Of a stretch of DNA of 64,000 bases, positions 33,579-41,793 are shown piece by piece. Made by a program: the position numbers and the translations under genes. The stretch's first letter is position 1. Each line of letters starts with the position of its first letter. Under the pieces are notes generated by a model. It saw nothing but the letters and a program-made list of their open reading frames with translations, had not been told where the DNA came from and did not search any database. Source of the stretch: Streptomyces sp. DG2A-72 (GTDB lineage Bacteria; Actinomycetota; Actinomycetes; Streptomycetales; Streptomycetaceae); the NCBI RefSeq assembly GCF_030499575.1, contig NZ_JASTLC010000001.1, positions 1,860,001 to 1,924,000 on the forward strand. The letters are read 5' to 3'.

Positions 33579-34103
33579 TCAGGCCGGGTTGAGGAACGAC
33601 GGCTCCTCCGGCTCGGGCACCTCGTAGTCCCGCTCCCAGCCCTCGCACTCGAGCTTCAGCGACTGGATGGCCACCGCGTTGGCGTTGGCGTCCAGCTCGC
33701 CGAGCACCTGGTACTCGCTGGGCCAGGTCCGGTACAGCTTGTGCGAGACGGCGACCTGGCCGGCCTCGTTGAGCACCTGGATGACGATGTCCTTGCGGAA
33801 GTCCGCGAGGGACACCTCCGAACCGAGACCCGCCCCGACCTGCCAGACCTTGTTGGCCCAGCGGTCGAACTCGGGGTCGTGGGTGACCCCGCGCTCCAGG
33901 GTGATGCCCTCGAACTCCGAGCGGCCGGGCGACTTGCGCGGCGACGACGGGTCGCCGCCGTGCCGGTGCTTGACGACCTCCGTCGTCCGCTTCAGCGGAC
34001 TGATCTTGCTGATGCCCGCGACCGTACGACCGTCCCAGAGGACCAGGAACTTGAAGTTCTTGTACGGGTCGAACCGATGGGCGTTGACCGTGAACTCTGC
34101 CAT
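33579..34103 (-). CDS. inner tube protein (Afp1/Afp5-like, phage tail tube)
   Basis: A 174-residue tail tube protein (T4_gp19-like), which stacks as hexamers to form the inner tube delivering cargo. Diagnostic sequence: HRFDPYKNFKFLVLWDGRTVAGISKISPLKRTTEVVKHR near the start, FEGITLERGVTHDPEFDRWAN in the middle and LYRTWPSEYQVLGELDANANAVAIQSLKLECEGWERD near the end. Only one tube gene is present, whereas AFP has two. It lies 20 nt after the sheath gene. ATG 34103 is clear; the reading frame continues upstream only as a shadow. Confidence 0.95.
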   Translation of the reverse strand: MAEFTVNAHRFDPYKNFKFLVLWDGRTVAGISKISPLKRTTEVVKHRHGGDPSSPRKSPGRSEFEGITLERGVTHDPEFDRWANKVWQVGAGLGSEVSLADFRKDIVIQVLNEAGQVAVSHKLYRTWPSEYQVLGELDANANAVAIQSLKLECEGWERDYEVPEPEEPSFLNPA

Positions 34104-34123
34104 CGAAATGTCCTCGGGATTCC

Positions 34124-35989
34124 TTAGAGCTCGAACTGCCCGGACGTCTGCTGGATCCTGACGATCACGAACTCGGCCGGGCGGACCGGAGCAATGCCCA
34201 CCAGGACGTTGACGACGCCGTTGGCGATGTCCTCGTCGGTGGTGGTCTCGTGGTCGCACTTGACGAAGTACGCCTCGCGGGGCGTCTTGCCCTTGAAGGC
34301 GCCCTGGCGGAACAGCGTGTGCAGGTACGAGGAGGCGCTGAGGCGGATCTGCTGCCACAGGGACTCGTCGTTGGGCTCGAACACGACCCACTGCAGGCCG
34401 CGTTGGAGGCTCTCCTCCACGTGCAGCGCGAGCCGCCGTACGGGCACGTACTTCCACTCGCTGTCCAGCGCGTCGGAGCCCTCCAGCGTGCGCGCGCCCC
34501 AGACCGTCGGGCCGGTCACCGGGAAGGTGCGCAGGCAGTTGACGCCGAGCGGGTTGAGCAGCCCGGTCTCCCGGTCGGTCAGGTCGACCGTGAGCGAGCG
34601 CACGCCCGCGAGCCGCGCCTCGGTGCCGGCCGGCGCCTTCCACACGCCGCGCTCGGAGTCGGTGCGCGCGATGACGCCGGCGACCGCGCCGGACGGCGGG
34701 AAGGCACGCAGCCGCCCGGTGAGCGGGTCGGTGAGCTGGAGGTGCGGGAAGTACAGGCCGGCGTGGTTGCCGCGGACGGCGTCGAACGAGGCGAGCCCCG
34801 CACGAGCGGTGTCCACGCTGACCCAGGTGCTCGGCGCGTCGACCAGCAGGAAGATCCGCCGCTCCTGGCACAGCCGCTGCGCCGCCGAGACGACGGTGAC
34901 CATGTCCTCGGTGTTCTCGTACGCCGCCAGCTCGGGCAGCGCGAGAAGGTTGACGTCGGCGACGCCGCGCAGCGCCTGGATGCCGGTCTTGTCGGCCTCG
35001 GAGCCGATGAGGTCCCGCGGACCGGGCGCCTCGCCGTCCTCGCCGCCCTCCAGCGGGAACACCGGCGGGTTGACGGAGGCCTCCAGGCCCAGGTCGTTGG
35101 CGCACTCGCCGAGGAAACGGACGACGTCCTCGGGGTCGGTGGAGCCCGCGACGACCTGGATGCGCCGGCCGAAGGCGGTGACCTCGGCGCCCGCGAAGGC
35201 GTGCTTGCCGGGCGCGTCGGGCAGCGCGCGCAGCTTGCGCTCAAGCAGCAGCGCCAACTCGGCGACGCTGCACGGGGCTTCGCCGTCGCAGTCGGGGTCG
35301 TAGAGCTTGAACTCGCGCTCCACGTCGCCGATCTTGACGGTGAGGTCGACCTCCAGGTTCGGCAGTTCGTCGCCGAACGGCTTGGAGACGGTGCCGGACG
35401 GGTCGGGGCGGCCCTCGCCGACCGCCTCGACGCGGATGAGCTTCGAGCCGGCGTTGATCACGGTCGGCGCGTACCGGCCGTGCGAGGAGTCCATGGACAG
35501 GCCGGTGAAGCTCTCGCGGGCGTCGCCCTTGGCGTCGTACACCCGCAGGTTGAAGGTCTCGTCGGGGTGGGGCGTGTCGTAGTCGACGGCGACGCGCAGG
35601 CCGTTGCCCCACACGCCGGGTTCCTTGGCGTGGACTTCGAGGACCCGGGACTCGCTGTGGCCCTCGGTGGACTCCAGGACGACGCATGCGGCCTTGCCGC
35701 TGCCGGCCTTGGCGACCCGGACGATCACGGCGACGGAGCCGCCGTTGGCGAAGAACTGGTGCACCGCGTACGCGACGGCGCTCTGCGAGCTGAGCCCGCC
35801 GAAGCGGCGCTCGAACTCGGCGAAGCCGGTGACGCGCACCGGCTCGTTCAGCGGACCGCGCCGTGTGTGACCCACGAATGCGGTCACCGAAGTGGTCACG
35901 GCGGAGACCGTGCGGGTGCTGCTGGGAAGCTCTTCGACGTAGACGCCCGGGTACGTCGGCCTGGCGGCGCTCACTGCATTCGTCGGCAT
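34124..35989 (-). CDS. contractile sheath protein (Afp2-4-like)
   Basis: A 621-residue tail sheath protein, first gene of the operon. The N-terminus YPGVYVEELPSSTRTVSAVTTSVTAFVGHTRRGPLNEPVRVTGFAEFERRFGG and the C-terminal RTLEGSDALDSEWKYVPVRRLALHVEESLQRGLQWVVFEPNDESLW are classical sheath signatures; FKGKTPREAYFVKCD near the end forms the handshake arm. At 621 residues it is longer than minimal sheaths, consistent with an inserted surface domain (about 170-330). A single sheath gene is present rather than the three of AFP. ATG 35989 has a strong GGAGGGGG site. Confidence 0.96.
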   Translation of the reverse strand: MPTNAVSAARPTYPGVYVEELPSSTRTVSAVTTSVTAFVGHTRRGPLNEPVRVTGFAEFERRFGGLSSQSAVAYAVHQFFANGGSVAVIVRVAKAGSGKAACVVLESTEGHSESRVLEVHAKEPGVWGNGLRVAVDYDTPHPDETFNLRVYDAKGDARESFTGLSMDSSHGRYAPTVINAGSKLIRVEAVGEGRPDPSGTVSKPFGDELPNLEVDLTVKIGDVEREFKLYDPDCDGEAPCSVAELALLLERKLRALPDAPGKHAFAGAEVTAFGRRIQVVAGSTDPEDVVRFLGECANDLGLEASVNPPVFPLEGGEDGEAPGPRDLIGSEADKTGIQALRGVADVNLLALPELAAYENTEDMVTVVSAAQRLCQERRIFLLVDAPSTWVSVDTARAGLASFDAVRGNHAGLYFPHLQLTDPLTGRLRAFPPSGAVAGVIARTDSERGVWKAPAGTEARLAGVRSLTVDLTDRETGLLNPLGVNCLRTFPVTGPTVWGARTLEGSDALDSEWKYVPVRRLALHVEESLQRGLQWVVFEPNDESLWQQIRLSASSYLHTLFRQGAFKGKTPREAYFVKCDHETTTDEDIANGVVNVLVGIAPVRPAEFVIVRIQQTSGQFEL

Positions 35990-36354
35990 TCCCCCTCCAA
36001 TCCCTTCTCAGGCACCGGTCAAAGGCACCAAGAGGCGGCAGAGGGTGACGTCCGTTCCGGCGCACGCGGAGACCCCGCGTGTGACAACGCGGCCGGTCCA
36101 CGGACACCGCATCAGCTTTCCCCCGTCAGTTCCCGGACGGACGGCCGTCCGGGACAAGCAGCGCGCTTGTGACTCCTGATGCTCATGTGCTCAACCCACC
36201 TTGGTGAGTGAGCAGTTGGCATACAAGGCGTGTTCACGCCAGCCCTGAGGGAGGTTCCATGGAGGGTGCCGAGCATGACTCGCACACGATGTGCGCGTGT
36301 CGGAACGGATGCTCCACAGCCTCTCCACATCCGGTGTGGGCGCAGAATGGAGGC
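35990..36354. promoter_or_regulatory. divergent intergenic region upstream of the eCIS operon and ychJ
   Basis: This 365-nt gap between divergent genes must hold the operon promoter. A perfect 9-bp inverted repeat (CCCGGACGG / CCGTCCGGG, 36,132-36,153, 4-nt loop) lies about 145 nt upstream of the sheath start and could be an operator or a leader hairpin. I find no convincing -35/-10 pair in either direction, nor an obvious WhiG or BldN-type site. The open frame running upstream from ychJ to 36,208 is not supported as coding. Confidence 0.4.
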
Positions 36355-36780
36355 ATGTCCCGACGCAACGCGGCTCACCGGCCAGAACGCGCTTCCTTCG
36401 CCGCGCACACACGTTCCTGCCCGTGCGGTCTTGCGGAGACGTACGAGAAGTGCTGTGGCCGGTTTCATCAGGGTGCCGCGGCGGCACCGACCGCCGAGGC
36501 ACTGATGCGCTCGCGTTACAGCGCTTTTACGAAACGGGACGAGGCGTATCTGCTGCGCACCTGGCATCCGCGCACGCGGCCCGCGCGGGTCGAGTTCGAT
36601 CCCGGGATGAAGTGGACGGGGCTGGAGATCCTCGGCACGGGTGAAGGGTCGGCCTTCCACTCCACCGGGACGGTCATCTTCCGCGCCTCGTACCGGGGCG
36701 GCTCACTGCACGAGCGCAGCCGGTTCGAGCGGGTGGAGGGCGCGTGGGTGTACGTCGACGGGGAGTTCGTGGCCGACTAG
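36355..36780 (+). CDS. ychJ: YchJ-family (UPF0225) SEC-C motif protein
   Basis: A 141-residue protein with an N-terminal SEC-C zinc motif (CPCGLAETYEKCCGRFH; Cys22, 24, 33 and 34) followed by the NTF2-like YchJ domain with ALMRSRYSAFTKRDEAYLLRTWHPRTRP and a C-terminal beta sheet. The molecular role of the family is unknown. ATG 36355 has GGAGG 4 nt upstream; upstream in-frame starts (36,259 or 36,208) would add sequence not typical of the family. Convergent with gntR: the two genes share the four bases CTAG, giving a TAG stop on each strand. Confidence 0.9.
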   Translation: MSRRNAAHRPERASFAAHTRSCPCGLAETYEKCCGRFHQGAAAAPTAEALMRSRYSAFTKRDEAYLLRTWHPRTRPARVEFDPGMKWTGLEILGTGEGSAFHSTGTVIFRASYRGGSLHERSRFERVEGAWVYVDGEFVAD

Positions 36781-37478
36781 GGCGCGAGGATGTCCAGTTC
36801 CTGGAGGGCGCCCTCGGTGATTTCCCTCGTCAGGTGCTCGGCGCGGGCCGCGTCGCCCGCGCGGACCGCCTCGGCGACCTGGACATGCAGGGTGACGGCG
36901 GCCGGGTCGGGGTCCTCGAACATGACGTCGTGATGGGTGCGGCCCGCGAGGACCTCGGCGACGACGTCTCCGAGGCGGGCGAACATCTCGTTCCCGGAGG
37001 CGTTGAGGATCACCCGGTGGAAGGCAACGTCGTGGAGGAGGTAGCCCTCCAGCTGGTGCCCCTTGGAGTGGGCGACCATGCCGAGGGCGCACTCGGTGAG
37101 TTCGGCGCACTGCTCGGCGGTGGCGTGCTTGGCGGCAAGGCCCGCGGCGACCGGCTCGATCGCGGAGCGCAGCACGGTGAGGGAGCGCAGTTGCTGGGGG
37201 CGGTCGGCGCCGGCCAGCCGCCAGCGGATGACCTGAGGGTCGTACACATTCCACTCGACCTTGGGGCGGACCGTGACGCCCACGCGGCGGCGGGACTCGA
37301 CCAGGTGCATGGATTCGAGGACGCGGACCGCCTCGCGCATCACCGAGCGTGACACGTCGAACTGCTGGGCCAGTTCGTCCGTGCGCAGGACGCTGCCCGG
37401 CGGGTACTCGCCCGCGGTGATCGCGGGGCCGAGGGATTCCAGTACATGGCCGTGCAGCCCCCGGCCCGGTGTGCTCAT
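36777..37478 (-). CDS. gntR: GntR-family (FadR/FCD) regulator of the gluconate genes
   Basis: A 233-residue regulator. The N-terminal winged helix-turn-helix (LRTDELAQQFDVSRSVMREAVRVLESMHLV, about 30-60) is followed by an FCD effector domain with helices carrying the family His and Asp residues (LLHDVAFHRVIL, HVQVAEAVRAGD). It is divergent from gntK, and the gap between them holds FadR-type operator half-sites, so it probably represses gntK-gntP and relatives until gluconate (or its phosphate) binds. ATG 37478; the ribosome site is weak, so it may be leaderless or poorly expressed. Gene order matches the gluconate locus known in streptomycetes. Confidence 0.88.
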   Translation of the reverse strand: MSTPGRGLHGHVLESLGPAITAGEYPPGSVLRTDELAQQFDVSRSVMREAVRVLESMHLVESRRRVGVTVRPKVEWNVYDPQVIRWRLAGADRPQQLRSLTVLRSAIEPVAAGLAAKHATAEQCAELTECALGMVAHSKGHQLEGYLLHDVAFHRVILNASGNEMFARLGDVVAEVLAGRTHHDVMFEDPDPAAVTLHVQVAEAVRAGDAARAEHLTREITEGALQELDILAP

Positions 37479-37512
37479 GCACTCAGCGTACGGGGAAGGT
37501 CACGGAATCAAA

Positions 37513-37523
37513 AAGTCAGACTT
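37513..37523. promoter_or_regulatory. candidate GntR/FadR-type operator
   Basis: AAGTC-A-GACTT is an 11-bp palindrome with the GT-NNN-AC core of FadR-subfamily sites, in the 147-nt gap between gntR and gntK. A second GT-CGT-AC core occurs at 37,547-37,553. The gap is AT-rich for this genome, consistent with overlapping divergent promoters. Confidence 0.5.
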
Positions 37524-37625
37524 ATTTGTCACAGGCTCTTGAATTCGTCGTACCTAATGAGCTTCAGTTTCATTCAGATTTTTCGAGGCACGTGTCGACG
37601 GAGACATGCAGACAGTGAGGGCACG

Positions 37626-38153
37626 ATGAAGCAACTGCGTACCCCCCATGTCGTCGTGGTCATGGGCGTCGCGGGCACCGGCAAGACCACCATCGGCCCC
37701 CTGCTCGCCGCCCGGCTCGGCGTCCCGTACGCCGAGGGCGACGACTTCCACCCGCCGGCCAACATCGCCAAGATGTCGGCCGGCACCCCGCTCACCGACG
37801 AGGACCGGTGGCCCTGGCTGGACGCCATCGGCTCGTGGGCGCACGGGCGGGCGGGGCTCGGCGGGGTGGTCAGCAGCTCCGCGCTCAAGCGGTCGTACCG
37901 CGACCGGCTGCGCGCGGCGGCTCCCGGCATCGTCTTCGTGCACCTCACCGGCGACCGTGCCCTCATCGAGGACCGGATGGCACACCGCCAGGGCCACTTC
38001 ATGCCCACGGCGCTCCTCGACTCCCAGTTCGCCACGCTCCAGCCGCTGGAGCCGGACGAGGCGGGCGTCGCGGTGAACGTCTCCGGCAGCCCTGAGGAGA
38101 TCACCCAGCGGGCCATGACCGCTCTCACAGCGCTCCCCGAGCCGACTCAGTAA
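37626..38153 (+). CDS. gntK: gluconokinase
   Basis: A 175-residue kinase that phosphorylates D-gluconate to 6-phosphogluconate, feeding the pentose phosphate pathway. The P-loop GVAGTGKTT (14-22) is followed by EGDDFHPPANIAKMSAGTPLTDEDRWPWL, the substrate-binding signature of GntK/IdnK, then SSALKRSYRDRLR and the lid MAHRQGHFMP. Length is normal. It heads a plus-strand operon with the permease (75 nt downstream) and is divergent from gntR. Confidence 0.96.
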   Translation: MKQLRTPHVVVVMGVAGTGKTTIGPLLAARLGVPYAEGDDFHPPANIAKMSAGTPLTDEDRWPWLDAIGSWAHGRAGLGGVVSSSALKRSYRDRLRAAAPGIVFVHLTGDRALIEDRMAHRQGHFMPTALLDSQFATLQPLEPDEAGVAVNVSGSPEEITQRAMTALTALPEPTQ

Positions 38154-38228
38154 CCCCGAATTTCCCGGTGAGCCGGGCAACCCCCCACGCCCCTCCTCCC
38201 CCCGTCCCCGTACCTGCAAGGGAACCCC

Positions 38229-39656
38229 GTGACCAGACTCAACGCCGAGCTGCTGGCAGCGGACACCGTCGAGCCCATCACCTCGGCCGGCCACGCTCAG
38301 CTGGGCATCGCCGTCCTGGCGGGCATCGCCGTCATCGTCCTGCTCATCACCAAGTTCAAGTTGCACGCCTTTCTTTCGCTGACCATCGGGTCGCTGGCGC
38401 TCGGCGCGTTCGCCGGGGCGCCGCTGGACAAGGCGATCACCAGCTTCACCACCGGACTCGGGACCACGGTCGCGGGCGTGGGTGTACTGATCGCGCTGGG
38501 TGCGATCCTCGGCAAGATGCTCGCCGACTCCGGCGGCGCGGACGAGATCGTCGACACGATCCTCGCCAGGGCGGGCGGCCGTTCGATGCCGTGGGCGATG
38601 GTGCTGATCGCCTCGGTGATCGGTCTGCCGCTGTTCTTCGAGGTCGGCGTCGTGCTGCTGATCCCGGTCGTGCTGATGGTCGCCAAACGCGGCAACTACT
38701 CCCTGATGCGCATCGGCATCCCGGCGCTCGCGGGCCTGTCCGTGATGCACGGCCTGGTTCCGCCGCACCCCGGCCCGCTGGTCGCCATCGACGCGGTCAA
38801 GGCCAACCTGGGTGTCACGCTGGCGCTCGGTGTGCTGGTCGCCATCCCGACGGTGATCATCGCCGGTCCGCTGTTCTCGCGGTACGCGGCCCGCTGGGTG
38901 GACGTCCCGGCCCCCGACAAGATGCTGCTTTCAACTGGGGGTTCCCCCCAGGCCCCCGCCCAGCGCGCCTCGGAGGAGTTGGAGAAGCGCCCGGGCTTCG
39001 GCGCCACCCTCACCACCATCCTGCTGCCGGTCGTCCTGATGCTGTCCAAGGCGCTCGTCGACATCGTCATCGACGACCCCGAGAACACCACGCAGCGGGT
39101 CTTCGACGTCATCGGCTCCCCGCTGATCGCCCTGCTCGCCTCCGTACTGCTGGGCATCTTCACGCTGCTGCGGCCCGCGGGCTTCGCCAAGGACCGGGTC
39201 TCCGGGCTGGTCGAGAAGGGCCTCGCGCCCATCGCGGGCATCCTGCTGATCGTCGGCGCGGGCGGCGGTTTCAAGCAGACGCTGATCGACTCCGGCGTGG
39301 GCCAGATGATTCTGGAGATATCCGAGGACTGGTCGATCCCGGCCCTGCTGCTGGCCTGGCTGATCGCGGTGGCGATCCGGCTCGCGACCGGTTCGGCGAC
39401 GGTGGCGACGGTCTCGGCGGCCGGTCTGGTCGCCCCGCTGGCGGCCGGCATGTCCACCACGGAGACCGCGCTGCTGGTCCTCGCCATCGGCGCCGGCTCG
39501 CTCTTCTTCAGCCATGTCAACGACGCCGGATTCTGGCTGGTGAAGGAGTACTTCGGCCTGAACGTCGGCCAGACCATCAAGACCTGGTCCGTCATGGAGA
39601 CGATCATCTCGGTGGTCGCGGGCGGCATCGTCCTGCTGTTGTCCTTGGTGATCTAG
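38229..39656 (+). CDS. gntP: gluconate permease (GntP family H+ symporter)
   Basis: A 475-residue polytopic membrane protein with about 12-14 hydrophobic segments. GntP-family signatures include VGVLIALGAILGKMLADSGGADEIV, GLPLFFEVGVVLLIPVV, LVPPHPGPLVA and GSATVATVSAAGLVAPLA, plus FSHVNDAGFWLVKEYF near the C-terminus. It imports gluconate or a related sugar acid. GTG 38229 is used, after GGGAA. The SDR gene starts 13 nt after its stop, so kinase, permease and two dehydrogenases form one catabolic operon. Confidence 0.95.
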   Translation: MTRLNAELLAADTVEPITSAGHAQLGIAVLAGIAVIVLLITKFKLHAFLSLTIGSLALGAFAGAPLDKAITSFTTGLGTTVAGVGVLIALGAILGKMLADSGGADEIVDTILARAGGRSMPWAMVLIASVIGLPLFFEVGVVLLIPVVLMVAKRGNYSLMRIGIPALAGLSVMHGLVPPHPGPLVAIDAVKANLGVTLALGVLVAIPTVIIAGPLFSRYAARWVDVPAPDKMLLSTGGSPQAPAQRASEELEKRPGFGATLTTILLPVVLMLSKALVDIVIDDPENTTQRVFDVIGSPLIALLASVLLGIFTLLRPAGFAKDRVSGLVEKGLAPIAGILLIVGAGGGFKQTLIDSGVGQMILEISEDWSIPALLLAWLIAVAIRLATGSATVATVSAAGLVAPLAAGMSTTETALLVLAIGAGSLFFSHVNDAGFWLVKEYFGLNVGQTIKTWSVMETIISVVAGGIVLLLSLVI

Positions 39657-39669
39657 GAGGCATACGACG

Positions 39670-40431
39670 ATGACGGCTCACCCCCTCTTCGACATCACCG
39701 GCCGCACGGCCCTGGTCACCGGCTCCAGCCGCGGCATCGGCCTCGCGCTCGCCCGCGGACTGCTGGAGGCGGGCTGCACGGTCGTCCTCAACGGACGGGA
39801 CGAACAACGCCTCGCCAAGGCCGCGTCCGAACTGCCCGGCGACGTCCACACCGCGGTGTTCGACGTCACCGACGGCCCCTCGGTGGCCGCCGGCACAGCG
39901 GATGTCGAAGAGCGGGTGGGCCCGCTCGACATCCTGGTCAACAACGCGGGGATGCAACTGCGGGCCCCGCTCCTGGAGTTCACCGACGCGGACTGGCACC
40001 GAATCCTGAACACCAACCTGACCAGCGCGTTCCTGGTCGGCCGCGAGGCGGCACGCCGGATGACGGAACGCGGCCACGGCAAGATCATCAACATCTGCTC
40101 GCTGCAGAGCGAGGTGGTCCGCCCCGGCATCGCGCCCTACGCCGCCACCAAGGGCGCCCTGAAGATGCTCACCAAGGGCATGTGCGCCGACTGGGGCCCT
40201 TCCGGCGTGCAGGTCAACGGCCTCGGCCCCGGCTACATCGAGACCGAGCTGACCGAGCCCCTCGTCGCGGACGAGGAGTTCAGCGCCTGGGTCCGGCGGC
40301 GCACCCCGGCCGGCCGCTGGGGCCGTACGGAGGACCTGGTGGGCGGAGTGCTGTTCCTCGCCTCGCCCGCCGCGGACTTCATCAGCGGACAAGTGCTGTA
40401 CGTCGACGGCGGCATGACCAGCGTGCTGTGA
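39670..40431 (+). CDS. SDR dehydrogenase, gluconate 5-dehydrogenase-like
   Basis: A 253-residue short-chain dehydrogenase. The Rossmann motif is GSSRGIG (18-24), followed by NNAG and catalytic Tyr157-x3-Lys161 in PYAATKGALK with the Ser in ICSLQSE. The closest recognisable type is 5-keto-D-gluconate reductase / gluconate 5-dehydrogenase (IdnO/Gno), judged from DITGRTALVTGSSRGIG at the start and ADFISGQVLYVDGGMTSVL at the end. Placed between gntP and an L-idonate-5-dehydrogenase-like gene, it fits interconversion of idonate, 5-ketogluconate and gluconate. Confidence 0.88.
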   Translation: MTAHPLFDITGRTALVTGSSRGIGLALARGLLEAGCTVVLNGRDEQRLAKAASELPGDVHTAVFDVTDGPSVAAGTADVEERVGPLDILVNNAGMQLRAPLLEFTDADWHRILNTNLTSAFLVGREAARRMTERGHGKIINICSLQSEVVRPGIAPYAATKGALKMLTKGMCADWGPSGVQVNGLGPGYIETELTEPLVADEEFSAWVRRRTPAGRWGRTEDLVGGVLFLASPAADFISGQVLYVDGGMTSVL

Positions 40432-40447
40432 CTTCCGGGAGGCATTG

Positions 40448-41473
40448 ATGCTGGGTTGTGTGATCCACGGTCAGGGCGATCTGCGCGTCGACGAGCTGGA
40501 GGCCCCCTCCCCCGGCCCCGGCGAAGCGCTCGTCGCCGTCCGCTACGGCGGAGTCTGCGGCTCCGACCTGCACTACTGGCGGCACGGCGGGGTCGGCGAC
40601 TTCCGCCTCAAGGAGCCGATGGTGCTCGGGCACGAGGTGGTCGGGACGGTCGTCTCGTACGGCGCCGGCGCCTCGGGTCCCTTGCCCGGTACGGCCGTCG
40701 CGGTGCACCCGGCCACGCCCTGCGGGGTCTGCCCGGAGTGCGCGGACGGGCGGCGGAACGTCTGCCGGGACACGCGATACCTCGGCAGCGCAGCCCGATT
40801 CCCGCACGTCCAGGGCGGATTCGCGGGCCGTTTCACGGCGCCCGCGGAGCAGTTGCGGCCCCTCCCCGCCGGCCTGGGACCGCGCCGGGCGGCGCTCGCC
40901 GAGCCGTTGTCCGTGGCCCTGCACGCCGTGCGCCAGGCCGGAGCGGTTGCCGGGAGGCACGTCCTGGTCACCGGTGCCGGGCCCATCGGCTGCCTGGTGG
41001 TCGCGGCGGCGAAGGCGGCGGGGGCCGGGCGCGTCACGGTGACGGACCTGCTGCCTGAGGCGCTGCGGTACGCGCGGGTCGCCGGCGCGGACACCGTCGT
41101 ACGGGCCGATGATCCGTCCGATGCCGGGTGGCCGTCCGAGGTGGACACCGCGATCGAGGCGTCCGGGGTGGCCGCGGGCCTGGACGCGTGTCTGCGGCTG
41201 GTGCGGCGCGGCGGGACGGTCGTGCAGCTCGGGATGCTGCCGCCGGGCCAGAGTCCCTTCGCGGGCAACCTGGTGGTGAGCCGGGAGATCGAACTGCGCG
41301 GGGCGTTCCGCTTCGACACGGAGTTCGACGAGGCGCTGACGCTGCTCGCGGCCGAGCCGTCGTTCGACGGGCTGGTGAGTGCGGTGGTGCCGGTACGGGA
41401 GGCGGAGTCGGCGTTCGCCCTGGCGGCGGACCGGAGCCGGTCGTGCAAGGTGCTGCTCGACTTCGGCAACTGA
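40448..41473 (+). CDS. zinc alcohol dehydrogenase, L-idonate 5-dehydrogenase-like
   Basis: A 341-residue MDR enzyme. Catalytic zinc ligands are Cys37 (GGVCGSDLHYW) and His62-Glu63 (GHEVVG); structural zinc is bound by Cys92, 95, 98 and 106 (PCGVCPECADGRRNVC). A Rossmann motif follows (VTGAGPIGCLVVAAAKAAG). Together with the preceding SDR it would oxidise L-idonate via 5-ketogluconate to gluconate for GntK. ATG 40448 with GGGAGG 5 nt upstream is better than the TTG just before it. The 3' end of a second, diverged copy lies directly downstream (41,495-41,758). Confidence 0.88.
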   Translation: MLGCVIHGQGDLRVDELEAPSPGPGEALVAVRYGGVCGSDLHYWRHGGVGDFRLKEPMVLGHEVVGTVVSYGAGASGPLPGTAVAVHPATPCGVCPECADGRRNVCRDTRYLGSAARFPHVQGGFAGRFTAPAEQLRPLPAGLGPRRAALAEPLSVALHAVRQAGAVAGRHVLVTGAGPIGCLVVAAAKAAGAGRVTVTDLLPEALRYARVAGADTVVRADDPSDAGWPSEVDTAIEASGVAAGLDACLRLVRRGGTVVQLGMLPPGQSPFAGNLVVSREIELRGAFRFDTEFDEALTLLAAEPSFDGLVSAVVPVREAESAFALAADRSRSCKVLLDFGN

Positions 41474-41494
41474 GTCACACCCGCCTGGCAGCCA

Positions 41495-41758
41495 TCATTC
41501 GACGGGCCGGTGAGTGCACGAAGCGGCTCCGGTGAGCCGGCTGCGGTTCGGCAGCGCCCCGAAGGGGCGCGGGGCTGTATCGATATGCGGCTCCGCCGCG
41601 TGGGCGCGACCAGCCACAACGGTGCCGCGGACGATAGATGGCCCGTCGCGGCACTTCCCGCGGAGCGCTTAGTGCCGGTGCGAGAGGCCGAATCGGCATT
41701 CGCTCTCGCGGCGGACCGGAGCCGGTCGTGCAAGGTGCTGTTCGACTTCGCCTCTTGA
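41495..41758 (+). pseudogene. fragment of a second idonate-dehydrogenase-like gene, interrupted by a repeat
   Basis: Positions 41,672-41,758 match the last 87 nt of the upstream dehydrogenase gene (41,387-41,473), same length including the stop, about 75 of 87 identical, with many differences at third positions. A further 20 nt (41,498-41,517) match 41,363-41,382 with one mismatch. Between them, 154 nt containing the dispersed palindromic repeat replace four bases of the intact gene. The fragment thus looks like the tail of a paralogue lost by deletion and split by an insertion. An 82-codon open frame across it is not expected to be functional. Confidence 0.8.
41555..41615 (+). repeat. dispersed palindromic repeat inside the dehydrogenase remnant
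   Basis: It begins with a small GC hairpin (GCGCCCC-GAA-GGGGCGC) followed by the same ~50 nt found at 13,880-13,932, ending GCGACCAGCC. One base longer than that copy. Closely related to the minus-strand copy at 6,531-6,600. Confidence 0.9.
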
Positions 41759-41793
41759 GTACCGGTTTGCTCCATCTTTCGCTGCCTGAGTGA

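Noticed and set aside
36208..36354. N-terminal extension of ychJ with an additional Cys cluster
   Set aside because: The extension is not typical of YchJ proteins, and ATG 36355 has a good GGAGG site; the upstream part is more likely promoter DNA.
36777..36780. Four-base overlap of the ychJ and gntR stop codons at CTAG
   Set aside because: Striking but a simple consequence of the self-complementary CTAG giving TAG on both strands in a compact genome.
41510..41758. 82-codon gene downstream of the idonate dehydrogenase
   Set aside because: Its 3' third is a dehydrogenase gene end and its 5' part is palindromic repeat; treated as a pseudogene fragment.
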